DNA of 8,064 nt. Source: Chloroflexi bacterium UBA5177. GTDB lineage: Bacteria > Chloroflexota > UBA5177. This document shows, piece after piece, positions 1-6,375 of the stretch. How positions within the stretch are numbered: position 1 is the first letter of the stretch; every line of letters starts with the position of its first letter. Both the position numbers and the translations under genes were made by a program. Below the pieces are notes generated by a model. That model was not told the origin of the DNA. It was given only the letters and a program-made list of their open reading frames with translations, and made no database searches. The stretch covers positions 17,343 through 25,406 of the forward strand of contig DHWR01000270.1 of assembly GCA_002413265.1 (NCBI GenBank). Direction: 5' to 3'.

Positions 1-1312
1 CGATCCCCCGATTGATGACGTCGGCCCCTCTCTCGCTCGAACCCGGTGGTAGTGCGCGGAACACCACCGTGCTCAACGGCGTCGGCGCTTCGACGACCCA
101 GTTCGGATCTTTCTGCACCCAGACCGCGAACTCCTGTGCCAGTCGCACGTGCTCCCGCAACCGTGCGATGATCCCTTCTCGTCCGAACGAACGAAGCACA
201 AACCACAGCTTCAGAGCCCGGAACCTTCGTCCAAGCTGCGGGCCATAGTTCATGTAGTTCCGCACGACCTCGTCCTCACCGGTCCGCAGATACGGTGCGA
301 CCAGACTGAACGCGTCGGCAACCGTGTCCAGCCGCCGGGAGTAAAAGGCGCTGAGATCCACCGGCGTGAACAACCATTTGTGCGGGTTGACAACTACCGA
401 ATCTGCGCGCTCCACGCCATCGATGACCCAGCGCATCTCGGGTACGATTGCCGCCACGCCCGCATAGGCGGCGTCCACATGCAGCCACATATCGTGCTGC
501 TCGCAAATCTCAGCGATGGCGGGAACCGGATCGACGCTGGTTGTGGCCGTCGTCCCTACCGTTGCCACCGCACAAAAAGGTCTGCATCCATCCCTGATAT
601 CTCGCTCAACCGATGAGCGCAGCGCTTCAGCATCCATCCTATACTCGGCATCCGTCGCTATCTTCCGTACGGATCCTTGCCCAATCCCAAGCGTGATGGC
701 CGCCTTCTCGATCGACGAATGCGCCTGCTCCGAGCAGTACATCACCAACTGGGGAAGATCCGCTCTGCCTGACATTCCACGCTCGCGGATCGCCAGTCCG
801 GTTGCCTCACGTGCGGCCGCGATCGCCACCAAGCTGGAGATCGACGCCGTGTCGTAGATAAGGCCTTCAAAGGAGGCGGGCAACCCCATAAGCTCTCGCA
901 GCCACGCTAGGGTGGTTTCCTCCAGCTCCGTGGCGGCGGGAGACGTGCGCCACAGCATCCCGTTGACGTTGAGCGCCGCCGACAGAAACTCTCCCAGGAT
1001 TCCCGGCGCCGAGCCGGTAATCGAGAAATACGCGAAGAACGAGGGATGATTCCAGTGCGTGATCCCGGGCATGATGACGCGATCGAAGTCTTCGAGGATC
1101 TTCTCGAATGCCTCGGGCCTCTCGGGCGCTCGATCGGGCAGCGCACTTGAGATTTCGCCCGGTCGAACCCGGCTCAAAACAGGAAGCTCCTCGATCCGTT
1201 CCCGGTACTCGACGATCCAGTCCACGAGGTGGCGGGCATGTTCTCGGAACTCCTCCGAACCCATGTCGCCTAGTCCCTCTTGCCGCGTTTCAATATCCGT
1301 TGTCTGGCTCAT
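1..1312 (-). CDS. Pyridoxal-phosphate-dependent amino acid decarboxylase (group II, aromatic-L-amino-acid decarboxylase-like), 3' end cut by window edge
   Basis: This leftward gene starts at the ATG at 1312-1310 and runs off the window, leaving 437 residues of a family usually about 470 long. It should be a cytosolic enzyme that removes the alpha-carboxylate of an amino acid. Visible marks are GITHWNHPSFFAYF (83-96), SEQAHSS with His198 (the residue stacking on PLP), HVDAAYAG with Asp280 (contacts the pyridine nitrogen), NPHKWL with Lys312 (the PLP Schiff base) and VAPYLRT with Tyr341. Tyr341 lies 29 residues after the lysine, as catalytic Tyr332 does in human AADC, which argues for true decarboxylation rather than the aldehyde-synthase variant carrying Phe there. 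GGGAG lies upstream of ATG 1312; Met17 (ATG at 1264) is a possible later start. The substrate (Tyr, Trp, Phe, Dopa or other) cannot be told. It is transcribed away from the housekeeping cluster, so it is probably functionally unrelated. Confidence 0.93.
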   Translation of the reverse strand, partial: MSQTTDIETRQEGLGDMGSEEFREHARHLVDWIVEYRERIEELPVLSRVRPGEISSALPDRAPERPEAFEKILEDFDRVIMPGITHWNHPSFFAYFSITGSAPGILGEFLSAALNVNGMLWRTSPAATELEETTLAWLRELMGLPASFEGLIYDTASISSLVAIAAAREATGLAIRERGMSGRADLPQLVMYCSEQAHSSIEKAAITLGIGQGSVRKIATDAEYRMDAEALRSSVERDIRDGCRPFCAVATVGTTATTSVDPVPAIAEICEQHDMWLHVDAAYAGVAAIVPEMRWVIDGVERADSVVVNPHKWLFTPVDLSAFYSRRLDTVADAFSLVAPYLRTGEDEVVRNYMNYGPQLGRRFRALKLWFVLRSFGREGIIARLREHVRLAQEFAVWVQKDPNWVVEAPTPLSTVVFRALPPGSSERGADVINRGI

Positions 1313-1406
1313 CGCAAAATCTCTCCCACCCTTCGACGGTTCGCTCTTCGCAGTATGCTGGAGCCGCCCCGCGTGGAGCGAGATCGTCAAAAACCGAGGT
1401 CGTCGC
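1313..1406. promoter_or_regulatory. Divergent intergenic region with possible promoter(s)
   Basis: These 94 bases separate two divergent gene starts and must hold the promoters for both unless those lie inside the genes. On the plus strand a TATGCT box (1354-1359, 4 of 6 to TATAAT) follows TTCGAC (1332-1337) by 16 bases, but that -35 is a poor match. On the minus strand a TTGACG sits at 1390-1385 with no convincing -10 at the right distance. The region is clearly the divergent control region by position; the exact boxes are guesses. Confidence 0.35.
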
Positions 1407-1964
1407 ATGCGAGTCATCGCCGGCAGTGCGAAGGGTCATCGCCTGGAAGCGCCCCGCGGCTCCGAGACCAGGCCGACGTCGGACAAGGTTCGGGAGGCCA
1501 TCTTCGACATCCTTGCCGGCTGGACGGCTGAGGGTCCAGTGCTCGATCTTTTCGCCGGAAGCGGCGGGCTGGGGATCGAAGCACTCAGTCGAGGAGCAAC
1601 CGAGGCAGTTTTCGTGGAGCGGCGCCGCCCCGCCTGCGAGATCATCCGTCGCAACCTCAAACACACGGGTTTCGAGGCCTCCTCCCGCACTCTCTGTATG
1701 CCTGTTGAACGAGCCCTTCCCCTGTTAGAGGGTTCATTTAGCCTTGTATTGCTTGATCCGCCGTATGCTCTCTCCGGCCTGCACGATATAATGCAAATGG
1801 TCTGCGCGGGAGAGTTCATAGGAGACGAAACCCTGGTCGTCTTAGAGCACACCCCGCGTTTTGCTGTTCTCGAACGATACGCGCGGCTGGTTCTGCAGCG
1901 TCAGAAGGTGTATGGCGATACAGCAGTTTCGATTTTCGCTGTACAGGAGGAAGAAGACCTGTGA
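1407..1964 (+). CDS. rsmD: 16S rRNA (guanine966-N2)-methyltransferase RsmD
   Basis: This cytosolic enzyme uses S-adenosylmethionine to methylate the exocyclic amine of G966 of 16S rRNA during 30S assembly. The 185-residue length suits the family (about 180-200). The start is the ATG at 1407, since the conserved N-terminus RVIAGSAKGHRL begins there and GAGG lies 8 bases upstream; the frame stays open further upstream, but that part does not look like RsmD. TRPTSDKVREAIFDIL (21-36) is the family signature, LDLFAGSGGLGIEAL (46-60) is the SAM-binding motif I, Glu71 ends strand 2 and probably holds the ribose, and DPPY (117-120) is the catalytic motif of amino-group methylases. The stop overlaps the coaD start by 4 bases (GTGA), so translation is probably coupled. 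The rsmD-coaD pair is a widespread bacterial arrangement. Confidence 0.95.
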   Translation: MRVIAGSAKGHRLEAPRGSETRPTSDKVREAIFDILAGWTAEGPVLDLFAGSGGLGIEALSRGATEAVFVERRRPACEIIRRNLKHTGFEASSRTLCMPVERALPLLEGSFSLVLLDPPYALSGLHDIMQMVCAGEFIGDETLVVLEHTPRFAVLERYARLVLQRQKVYGDTAVSIFAVQEEEDL

Positions 1965-2455
1965 CGGTTGCAGTTTTGCCGGCCAGCTACGATCCGATAA
2001 CCTCCGGGCATGTTGACATAATCAAACGCGCCGCGCATCTCTTTGATCGGCTCATCGTCGCGGTTTATGCACACAATCGGCGCAAGAAGAACGTACTGTT
2101 TGGGCTCGACGAACGTCTTGCCATGGTTCGCGAGTCTCTAGAGGATGTCCAGAACGCAGACGTGATGCCTTTCGAGGGCCTCGTTGTCGACTTCGCAAAG
2201 GCCCAGGGAGCCCAGGTCCTGGTGCGCGGGCTCCGCGCCATCTCGGACTTCGAGTACGAATACCAACAGGCAAATTTGAACCGTAAGATGTCCCCGTCTC
2301 TCGAGGTCATTTCAATGTTCGCGAGCCTTGAGTATGGCCCGTTGAGCTCCAGCATCGTAAAAGAGATCGCCGAGAACGGCGGTGATGTGAAAGACTTCGT
2401 CCCGGAGCCCGTGAACCGAAGGCTCCGCGAGAAATATGGCGTCATCTCACGATAA
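1961..2455 (+). CDS. coaD: Pantetheine-phosphate adenylyltransferase CoaD
   Basis: This enzyme catalyses the penultimate step of coenzyme A synthesis, joining 4'-phosphopantetheine to AMP from ATP to give dephospho-CoA and pyrophosphate. The 164 residues match the usual 155-170. The nucleotidyltransferase motif is TSGH (14-17), followed by VRGLRAISDFEYEYQ (about 88-102), which holds the active-site Arg, and SSSIVKEIA near residues 128-136. The start is GTG at 1961, with AGGAGG at 1945-1950, 10 bases upstream, inside the end of rsmD. The N-terminal loop reads PASYDP where most homologues have PG(T/S)FDP. The next gene begins directly after its TAA. CoA made here is the source of the prosthetic group for the acyl carrier protein encoded later in the cluster. 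Confidence 0.95.
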   Translation: MTVAVLPASYDPITSGHVDIIKRAAHLFDRLIVAVYAHNRRKKNVLFGLDERLAMVRESLEDVQNADVMPFEGLVVDFAKAQGAQVLVRGLRAISDFEYEYQQANLNRKMSPSLEVISMFASLEYGPLSSSIVKEIAENGGDVKDFVPEPVNRRLREKYGVISR

Positions 2456-2463
2456 GTGAGTAG

Positions 2464-2473
2464 AGGAGGTGAT
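2464..2473 (+). promoter_or_regulatory. Near-perfect Shine-Dalgarno located downstream of the first possible start of the coiled-coil gene
   Basis: AGGAGGTGAT is complementary over its full 10 bases to the usual 3' end of 16S rRNA. It lies 8 bases after the GTG at 2456, too late to serve that start. The in-frame ATG at 2489 is 19 bases past AGGAGG, unusually far. The codon at the best distance (7 bases) is ATC at 2477; ATT at 2483 is 13 bases away. The ATG at 2472 overlaps the site and is in another frame, giving only five codons before a TGA (2487-2489) that overlaps the ATG at 2489 as TGATG. Confidence 0.7.
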
Positions 2474-2488
2474 GGTATCGACATTCTG

Positions 2489-2962
2489 ATGCTTGTAGAT
2501 CGTCTCGAGGCAGTCATCAACGGCGCTAACCGCATGCCCATGACATCGAAGGTCTGGATCGACGAGCGCGAGGCGCTGGACGTTCTCGACCTGATGCGCA
2601 CCACGGTTCCTGAAGAGATTAAGCAGGCTCGTCGCGTCAACCAGGAGCGAGAGAAGATCCTTGCTCAGGCGCAGACCGAAGCGAATCGTGTCGTCAGCCA
2701 GGCCCAGGAGCGAGCCGATCGGATCGTCTCAGACGACAACATCGCACAGCAGGCCGAAGAGCGCGCCAGACAGATACTCGAACGCGCACGTCACGAGTCG
2801 GAAGAGGTGCGGCATGGCGCCGACGAGTACGCGCTAGACATGCTCGACCGGCTCGATGCGGAGCTGCAGCGGATCCAGAGTAGCGTTCGAAATGCAATCG
2901 GAGCCATGCACGTTCAGGGGCCGGCAAATCTCTACGAAGAGCAGGAGCACCCGGAGCAATAA
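2489..2962 (+). CDS. SepIVA/DivIVA-like coiled-coil protein (start uncertain: 2456 GTG, 2477 ATC or 2489 ATG)
   Basis: This is a soluble protein of 157 residues from ATG 2489 (168 from GTG 2456), with no signal peptide or membrane segment. The N-terminal part (VDRLEAVING, then MPMTSKVWIDEREALDVLDL and VPEEIKQARRV) resembles my recollection of the start of mycobacterial SepIVA (Rv2927c), a DivIVA-like factor acting in septation and cell-wall growth: both have PMT, then an acidic helix, then IP(G/E)E and a QA/DA segment. A long Glu/Arg/Ala/Gln-rich coiled coil follows, with repeats such as ILAQAQTEA, VVSQAQERA and ARQILERARHESEEV, then a short tail. Its place between coaD and DUF177 matches the actinobacterial SepIVA-like position. 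Similar proteins are sometimes labelled ATP synthase subunit B-like only because of the coiled coil. The family call is an inference; the role is unproven. Confidence 0.72.
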   Translation: MLVDRLEAVINGANRMPMTSKVWIDEREALDVLDLMRTTVPEEIKQARRVNQEREKILAQAQTEANRVVSQAQERADRIVSDDNIAQQAEERARQILERARHESEEVRHGADEYALDMLDRLDAELQRIQSSVRNAIGAMHVQGPANLYEEQEHPEQ

Positions 2963-2991
2963 ACCGGCTAGAACAAGTCAGAGATCTTGCA

Positions 2992-3528
2992 ATGTCAATT
3001 CAATTCAATGTGTCGCAGCTCCTTAAATCGGATGTAGGAGGAATCAGGGAATACGACTTCCGGATGGATGAGCCGCTCAACCTGGACGACGCCATCGCGA
3101 CCGGGGTCACGGGTAGCGTCAAGTTCACCCTTACGAATTTTGGTATCCTGGCAGCGGTGAGGGCGCACGCGGATGTTCTTCTGACGTGCGCTCGTTGCGT
3201 TGAGCCTTTTCAATCGTCGATGGACGTGGCGTTCCAGGAGGAGTACCGTCCCGTCATCGACATCGCAACCGGGTTACCGTCACAGCTGCCGCCAAGCGAC
3301 ACCGCTTTTGAGCTGTCCGCCAATCACATGCTCGATTTGGGGGAAGCAGTTCGGCAGCAGATTCTACTGGGAATCGAGATCATTCCACTCTGCACTCCCG
3401 AATGCAAGGGGCTGTGTCCCACCTGCGGCACCAATCTAAATATCAAGCGTTGCAACTGCCCGCCCCCTGAGTCGACGAGTCCGTTCGCGGCGCTTCAGGG
3501 CCTGCTGGCAGACGTCGAGACTCGCTGA
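2992..3528 (+). CDS. YceD/DUF177 family zinc-motif protein, probable 23S rRNA/large-subunit maturation factor
   Basis: This is a soluble protein of 178 residues. The opening (FNVSQLLKSDVGGIREYDF, residues 5-23) is the family hallmark. A first cysteine pair, CARC (66-69), follows a beta-rich segment; then come an acidic stretch (EEYRP), LDLGEAVRQQILLGI, and the cysteine cluster C134, C138, C142 (GLCPTCG, with C145), C154 and C156, likely to bind zinc. Bacterial YceD and plant DUF177 proteins are linked to 23S rRNA accumulation, and the gene precedes rpmF in many phyla, as here (25-base gap). The ATG at 2992 fits the conserved N-terminus although no strong Shine-Dalgarno precedes it, so translation may depend on coupling to the upstream gene, 29 bases away. 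The exact biochemical activity is not established for the family. Confidence 0.88.
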   Translation: MSIQFNVSQLLKSDVGGIREYDFRMDEPLNLDDAIATGVTGSVKFTLTNFGILAAVRAHADVLLTCARCVEPFQSSMDVAFQEEYRPVIDIATGLPSQLPPSDTAFELSANHMLDLGEAVRQQILLGIEIIPLCTPECKGLCPTCGTNLNIKRCNCPPPESTSPFAALQGLLADVETR

Positions 3529-3553
3529 CACCTGGTTAGTACAAGGAGATCGC

Positions 3554-3751
3554 ATGGCTGCACAGCCAAAGAGAAAATCAAGCCGATCGAGCAAGGGGAA
3601 TAGACGAGGGCACGATCGAGCCAAATTCGGCTCCATCGTCCTCTGTTCCCATTGCCGGCGCCCACAGCTGACCCATCGCATCTGTACCCACTGCGGCTAC
3701 TATGCAGGCCGTGAGGTCATCGCCGAGAAACCTGCCCGCGACAGCGAGTAG
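3554..3751 (+). CDS. rpmF: 50S ribosomal protein L32 (zinc-binding form)
   Basis: A 65-residue basic protein of the large ribosomal subunit. The N-terminus (AAQPKRKSSRSSKGNRR) is the expected Lys/Arg/Ser-rich RNA-binding tail. Cysteines at 31, 34, 44 and 47 form the two CxxC knuckles of the C+ (zinc) type of L32, and the ending CGYYAGREVI is typical. AAGGAG lies just upstream of the ATG at 3554. The gene follows DUF177, the common bacterial pairing, and is followed after 15 bases by fabG. That places ribosome and fatty-acid genes side by side, as in the E. coli yceD-rpmF-plsX-fab cluster, though plsX, fabH and fabD are absent here. Confidence 0.96.
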   Translation: MAAQPKRKSSRSSKGNRRGHDRAKFGSIVLCSHCRRPQLTHRICTHCGYYAGREVIAEKPARDSE

Positions 3752-3766
3752 GTCGAGGCGTCCTGA

Positions 3767-4516
3767 ATGGGCCACCTCAGCGACAAGGTTGCTCTCGTCA
3801 CTGGTGGATCGCGCGGCATCGGACGCGCCATAGCGATCCGCCTCGCCACTGAAGGCGCGGATGTCGCCGTGAACTACCGCACGGACGAGGTCTCGGCCCG
3901 TGCTGCGGTCGAGGCCATAGAGGCCACCGGAAGACGCGGCTTTGCCGTTCAGGGTGACGTCTCCGTGGCGGAGGATGCGCAGCGAATGGTGACCGAGACA
4001 ATCGCCTCGCTGGGCGCGATTCACATCCTTGTGAACAACGCCGGCGTCTCCGCCGATATGCTGACCATGCGGCTTAGTGAAGCGGACTGGGACCGCGTGC
4101 TCGATACCGATCTGAAGGGCGCCTTCTTGACCACAAAGGCTGCCATGCGGCCCATGCTGCGCCAGCATTGGGGCCGCATCATCAATATCTCGTCGGTGGT
4201 CGGCTACACGGGCAACGCCGGCCAGGCGAGCTACGCGTCCGCCAAAGCCGGATTGATGGGCTTTACCAAGAGTGTGGCCCGAGAAGTGGCAACCCGAAGC
4301 ATAACCGCCAACGTCGTCGCACCTGGACTCATCGACACCGACATGACGGAGCGGCTGAGCGAGGAGATCCGAAACTGGATGCTCGCTCAGGTTCCCATGG
4401 GCAAATCCGGCACACCAGAGGACGTCGCAGCTGCCGTCGCGTTTCTGGCCAGTGATGACGCCGCGTACATGACCGGCCAGACGATCAAGGTCGACGGCGG
4501 CATGGTGATGGTGTGA
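3767..4516 (+). CDS. fabG: 3-oxoacyl-[acyl-carrier-protein] reductase FabG (short-chain dehydrogenase/reductase)
   Basis: This probably reduces 3-oxoacyl-ACP to 3-hydroxyacyl-ACP with NADPH, the first reduction of each type II fatty-acid cycle. The 249 residues match the FabG length. Visible are the Rossmann motif TGGSRGIG (12-19), NNAG (90-93), the catalytic ISS with Ser143, and YxxxK with Tyr156 and Lys160; PG (187-188) and the VDGG end (242-245) are standard. The fourth catalytic residue, Asn in the usual NLKG motif, is Asp115 here (DTDLKGAF). GAGG lies 8 bases before the ATG at 3767. One base separates its stop from accC, and acpP is downstream, which supports a fatty-acid role over that of a generic SDR. 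SDR substrate calls from sequence alone remain imperfect. Confidence 0.9.
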   Translation: MGHLSDKVALVTGGSRGIGRAIAIRLATEGADVAVNYRTDEVSARAAVEAIEATGRRGFAVQGDVSVAEDAQRMVTETIASLGAIHILVNNAGVSADMLTMRLSEADWDRVLDTDLKGAFLTTKAAMRPMLRQHWGRIINISSVVGYTGNAGQASYASAKAGLMGFTKSVAREVATRSITANVVAPGLIDTDMTERLSEEIRNWMLAQVPMGKSGTPEDVAAAVAFLASDDAAYMTGQTIKVDGGMVMV

Positions 4517-4517
4517 C

Positions 4518-5867
4518 GTGGTGAAGAAGCTTCTAATTGCGAATCGCGGTGAGATCGCGCTTCGCATCATGCGAGCCTGCCGGGATCTGCAGATCCCTCA
4601 CGTCGTCGTGTTTTCGGAAGCCGACAGAGAATCGCTCCCCGTACTCCTCGCCGATGAGAAGGTCTGCATCGGCCCCGCGCCCAGTCCCAAAAGCTACCTC
4701 TCGGTGCCCAACATCATCAGTGCCGCCCTTATCACCGGCTGTGATTCTGTCCATCCCGGATATGGCTTCCTGGCCGAAGATCACTACTTCGCCGAGATCT
4801 GTGGCAAATACAATCTCACCTTTGTTGGTCCCTCCACCGAGTCCATTGCCAGGGTGGGTAATAAGACAGAAGCTCGCGCTGCCATGTCCGCGGCCGGTCT
4901 GCCCGTTTTGGCCGGCAGTGATGGTTCCGTCTCCTCGCTCGACGAGGCTCAGGCAGCCGCAAAGCGGATCGGCTATCCCGTGATCCTTAAGGCGGCCGCC
5001 GGCGGTGGGGGCCGTGGCATGCACGTGGCCGAGGACAGCGACGAGCTTGCAGCCGGTTTCAGCCTCGCCAGGTCCGAAGCCCGGGCCGCCTTCGACAGCG
5101 ACGAGGTCTATCTCGAGAAGTTTCTCGAGAGTTGCCGTCACGTCGAGGTACAGGTGCTCGGCGATTCCTTCGGCTCAATAGTCCATCTCGGTGAGCGGGA
5201 GTGCTCGATTCAGCGGCGACACCAAAAACTGATAGAAGAAGCTCCGTCCAACATCGATCCCGGGGTGCGTGCCCGACTCGGACAGGCCGCGGTTCAAGGC
5301 GCTCGCTCCCTCGATTACGTCAGCGCCGGGACTCTCGAATTCCTCGTCGACGACTTCGGGGAGTTCTATTTCATGGAGATGAATACCAGGATCCAGGTTG
5401 AGCACGGCGTCACCGAGCTGGTGACCGGTGTGGACATCGTCCGCGAGCAGCTGCAGATCGCTTCCGGTGAACGCTTGTCCGTCAATCAGGACAACATCGA
5501 ATTGAGCGGACACGCCATCGAGTGCCGGATCAATGCTGAGTCCGGCCGCGACTTTCGGCCCGTGGCCGGGACCATCAAACGCCTCTTCCTTCCAGGAGGA
5601 CCCGGTGTCCGCGTAGACACTCACCTCTACTCTGGTTACACCGTGCCCGCGCATTACGATTCACTGATGGCCAAGATAATGACCGTTGGCGCCGTTCGTG
5701 AAGAATGCATCACTCGCATGCGGCGAGCCCTTCAGGAAACGGTGACCACCGGCGTGGACAACACCGTCCCCGTGCTCCTCGATGTGATGAGCGATCCGAC
5801 CTTCCTGACGGGGCAGTTCCATACGGACTACTTCAGCTCCCGCGACCTCAGGCCCGCACCGGCCTAG
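4518..5867 (+). CDS. accC: Acetyl-CoA carboxylase biotin carboxylase subunit AccC
   Basis: This carboxylates biotin on the biotin carboxyl carrier protein with ATP and bicarbonate, the first half-reaction of acetyl-CoA carboxylase. At 449 residues it equals E. coli AccC and aligns almost without gaps. KKLLIANRGEIALRI (3-17), HPGYGFLAE (79-87), the ATP-grasp glycine loop GGGGRGMH (162-169), Cys229, RRHQK (233-237) and EMNTRIQVEH (287-296) hold the ATP, bicarbonate and catalytic residues; CRINAE (336-341) contains the conserved Arg equivalent to R338. Gly297 replaces the Pro of EHPVTE, and GNK (114-116) replaces GDK. The start is GTG 4518 (or GTG 4521), one base after the fabG stop with no clear Shine-Dalgarno, so coupling is likely. 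Usual partners accB, accA and accD are not in the window. A stand-alone 449-residue form excludes pyruvate carboxylase. Confidence 0.94.
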   Translation: MVKKLLIANRGEIALRIMRACRDLQIPHVVVFSEADRESLPVLLADEKVCIGPAPSPKSYLSVPNIISAALITGCDSVHPGYGFLAEDHYFAEICGKYNLTFVGPSTESIARVGNKTEARAAMSAAGLPVLAGSDGSVSSLDEAQAAAKRIGYPVILKAAAGGGGRGMHVAEDSDELAAGFSLARSEARAAFDSDEVYLEKFLESCRHVEVQVLGDSFGSIVHLGERECSIQRRHQKLIEEAPSNIDPGVRARLGQAAVQGARSLDYVSAGTLEFLVDDFGEFYFMEMNTRIQVEHGVTELVTGVDIVREQLQIASGERLSVNQDNIELSGHAIECRINAESGRDFRPVAGTIKRLFLPGGPGVRVDTHLYSGYTVPAHYDSLMAKIMTVGAVREECITRMRRALQETVTTGVDNTVPVLLDVMSDPTFLTGQFHTDYFSSRDLRPAPA

Positions 5868-5871
5868 ATCC

Positions 5872-6369
5872 ATGATTCAGCAGCGCCGTCTCGGCCGCGA
5901 CCTCGCCTTTCAAACCCTTTTTGAGCTCGAAGGAAGGCCAGGCAGCACCGTGGACGAGGTGCTCTCGCAGCGAGCGGAGACGCTCGAAGAGGAAACGGGC
6001 GAGGTGCTCGAGACTTCCGCAATGGAGTTCGCTCGTCACCTTGCCATTGGAACTAGGCAGGAGCGTACGCACTTGGTAGAGAGGATTGCGGACGCGGCGC
6101 CGGCCTTTCCGGTGCACTCCCTGGCTGCAACGGACCGCGTCATCCTGGAAATGGGCGCCTACGAGCTCCTCTATCCTCAGGAGGCTCCGATCGAAGTAGC
6201 CATCAATGAAGCGGTGGAGCTGGCCAAGACTTATGGCGGCGAAAGCTCCGGCCGGTTCGTGAATGGAGTTCTGGGTACTATAGCAGAGGGCCTGCCGCGG
6301 AGCGGGGCCTCGACTGCGCGATCCGAAACATCACGTAGGCGGCAAAAAGGCCGCTCTTCAGGGAGGTAG
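5872..6369 (+). CDS. nusB: Transcription antitermination factor NusB with basic C-terminal tail
   Basis: NusB binds boxA RNA together with S10 (NusE) and takes part in the antitermination complex that reads through rRNA operons. The opening RRLGRDLAFQTLFELE (5-20) corresponds to the usual RRxAREaalqaLY element. EFARHLAIG (52-60), DRVILEMGAYELLY (88-101), PIEVAINEAVELAKTYGG (106-123) and RFVNGVLGTIA (128-138) make up the all-helical core. The family normally ends soon after this last motif; here about 26 more residues follow, rich in Arg, Ser and Lys and probably disordered. The ATG at 5872 lies 4 bases after accC with a weak Shine-Dalgarno. Placement with rRNA and ribosome genes fits its role; sitting between accC and acpP recalls the accB-accC-nusB grouping of Firmicutes. 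Confidence 0.93.
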   Translation: MIQQRRLGRDLAFQTLFELEGRPGSTVDEVLSQRAETLEEETGEVLETSAMEFARHLAIGTRQERTHLVERIADAAPAFPVHSLAATDRVILEMGAYELLYPQEAPIEVAINEAVELAKTYGGESSGRFVNGVLGTIAEGLPRSGASTARSETSRRRQKGRSSGR

Positions 6370-6375
6370 TTCGGC

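Noticed and set aside
12..857. Several plus-strand frames of 78-155 codons at the left edge
   Set aside because: The minus strand here encodes a continuous PLP decarboxylase with all active-site residues; the plus frames are low-complexity shadows.
1059..1406. 116-residue N-terminal extension of RsmD
   Set aside because: It runs through the decarboxylase gene on the other strand and the divergent spacer; RsmD homology begins at the ATG at 1407, which has its own GAGG.
2065..2640. 191-codon minus-strand frame over coaD and the coiled-coil gene
   Set aside because: It is antisense to two recognised genes, Ser/Arg/Thr-rich, with no family signature.
3578..4570. 330-codon open frame on the minus strand across rpmF, fabG and the accC start
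   Set aside because: It is antisense to three well-supported genes, has a composition typical of shadow frames in GC-rich DNA (His/Gly/Asp-rich, no motif), and lacks a sensible start context.
4533..5141. 202-codon minus-strand frame inside accC
   Set aside because: It is a shadow of a near-gapless biotin carboxylase, without motifs of its own.
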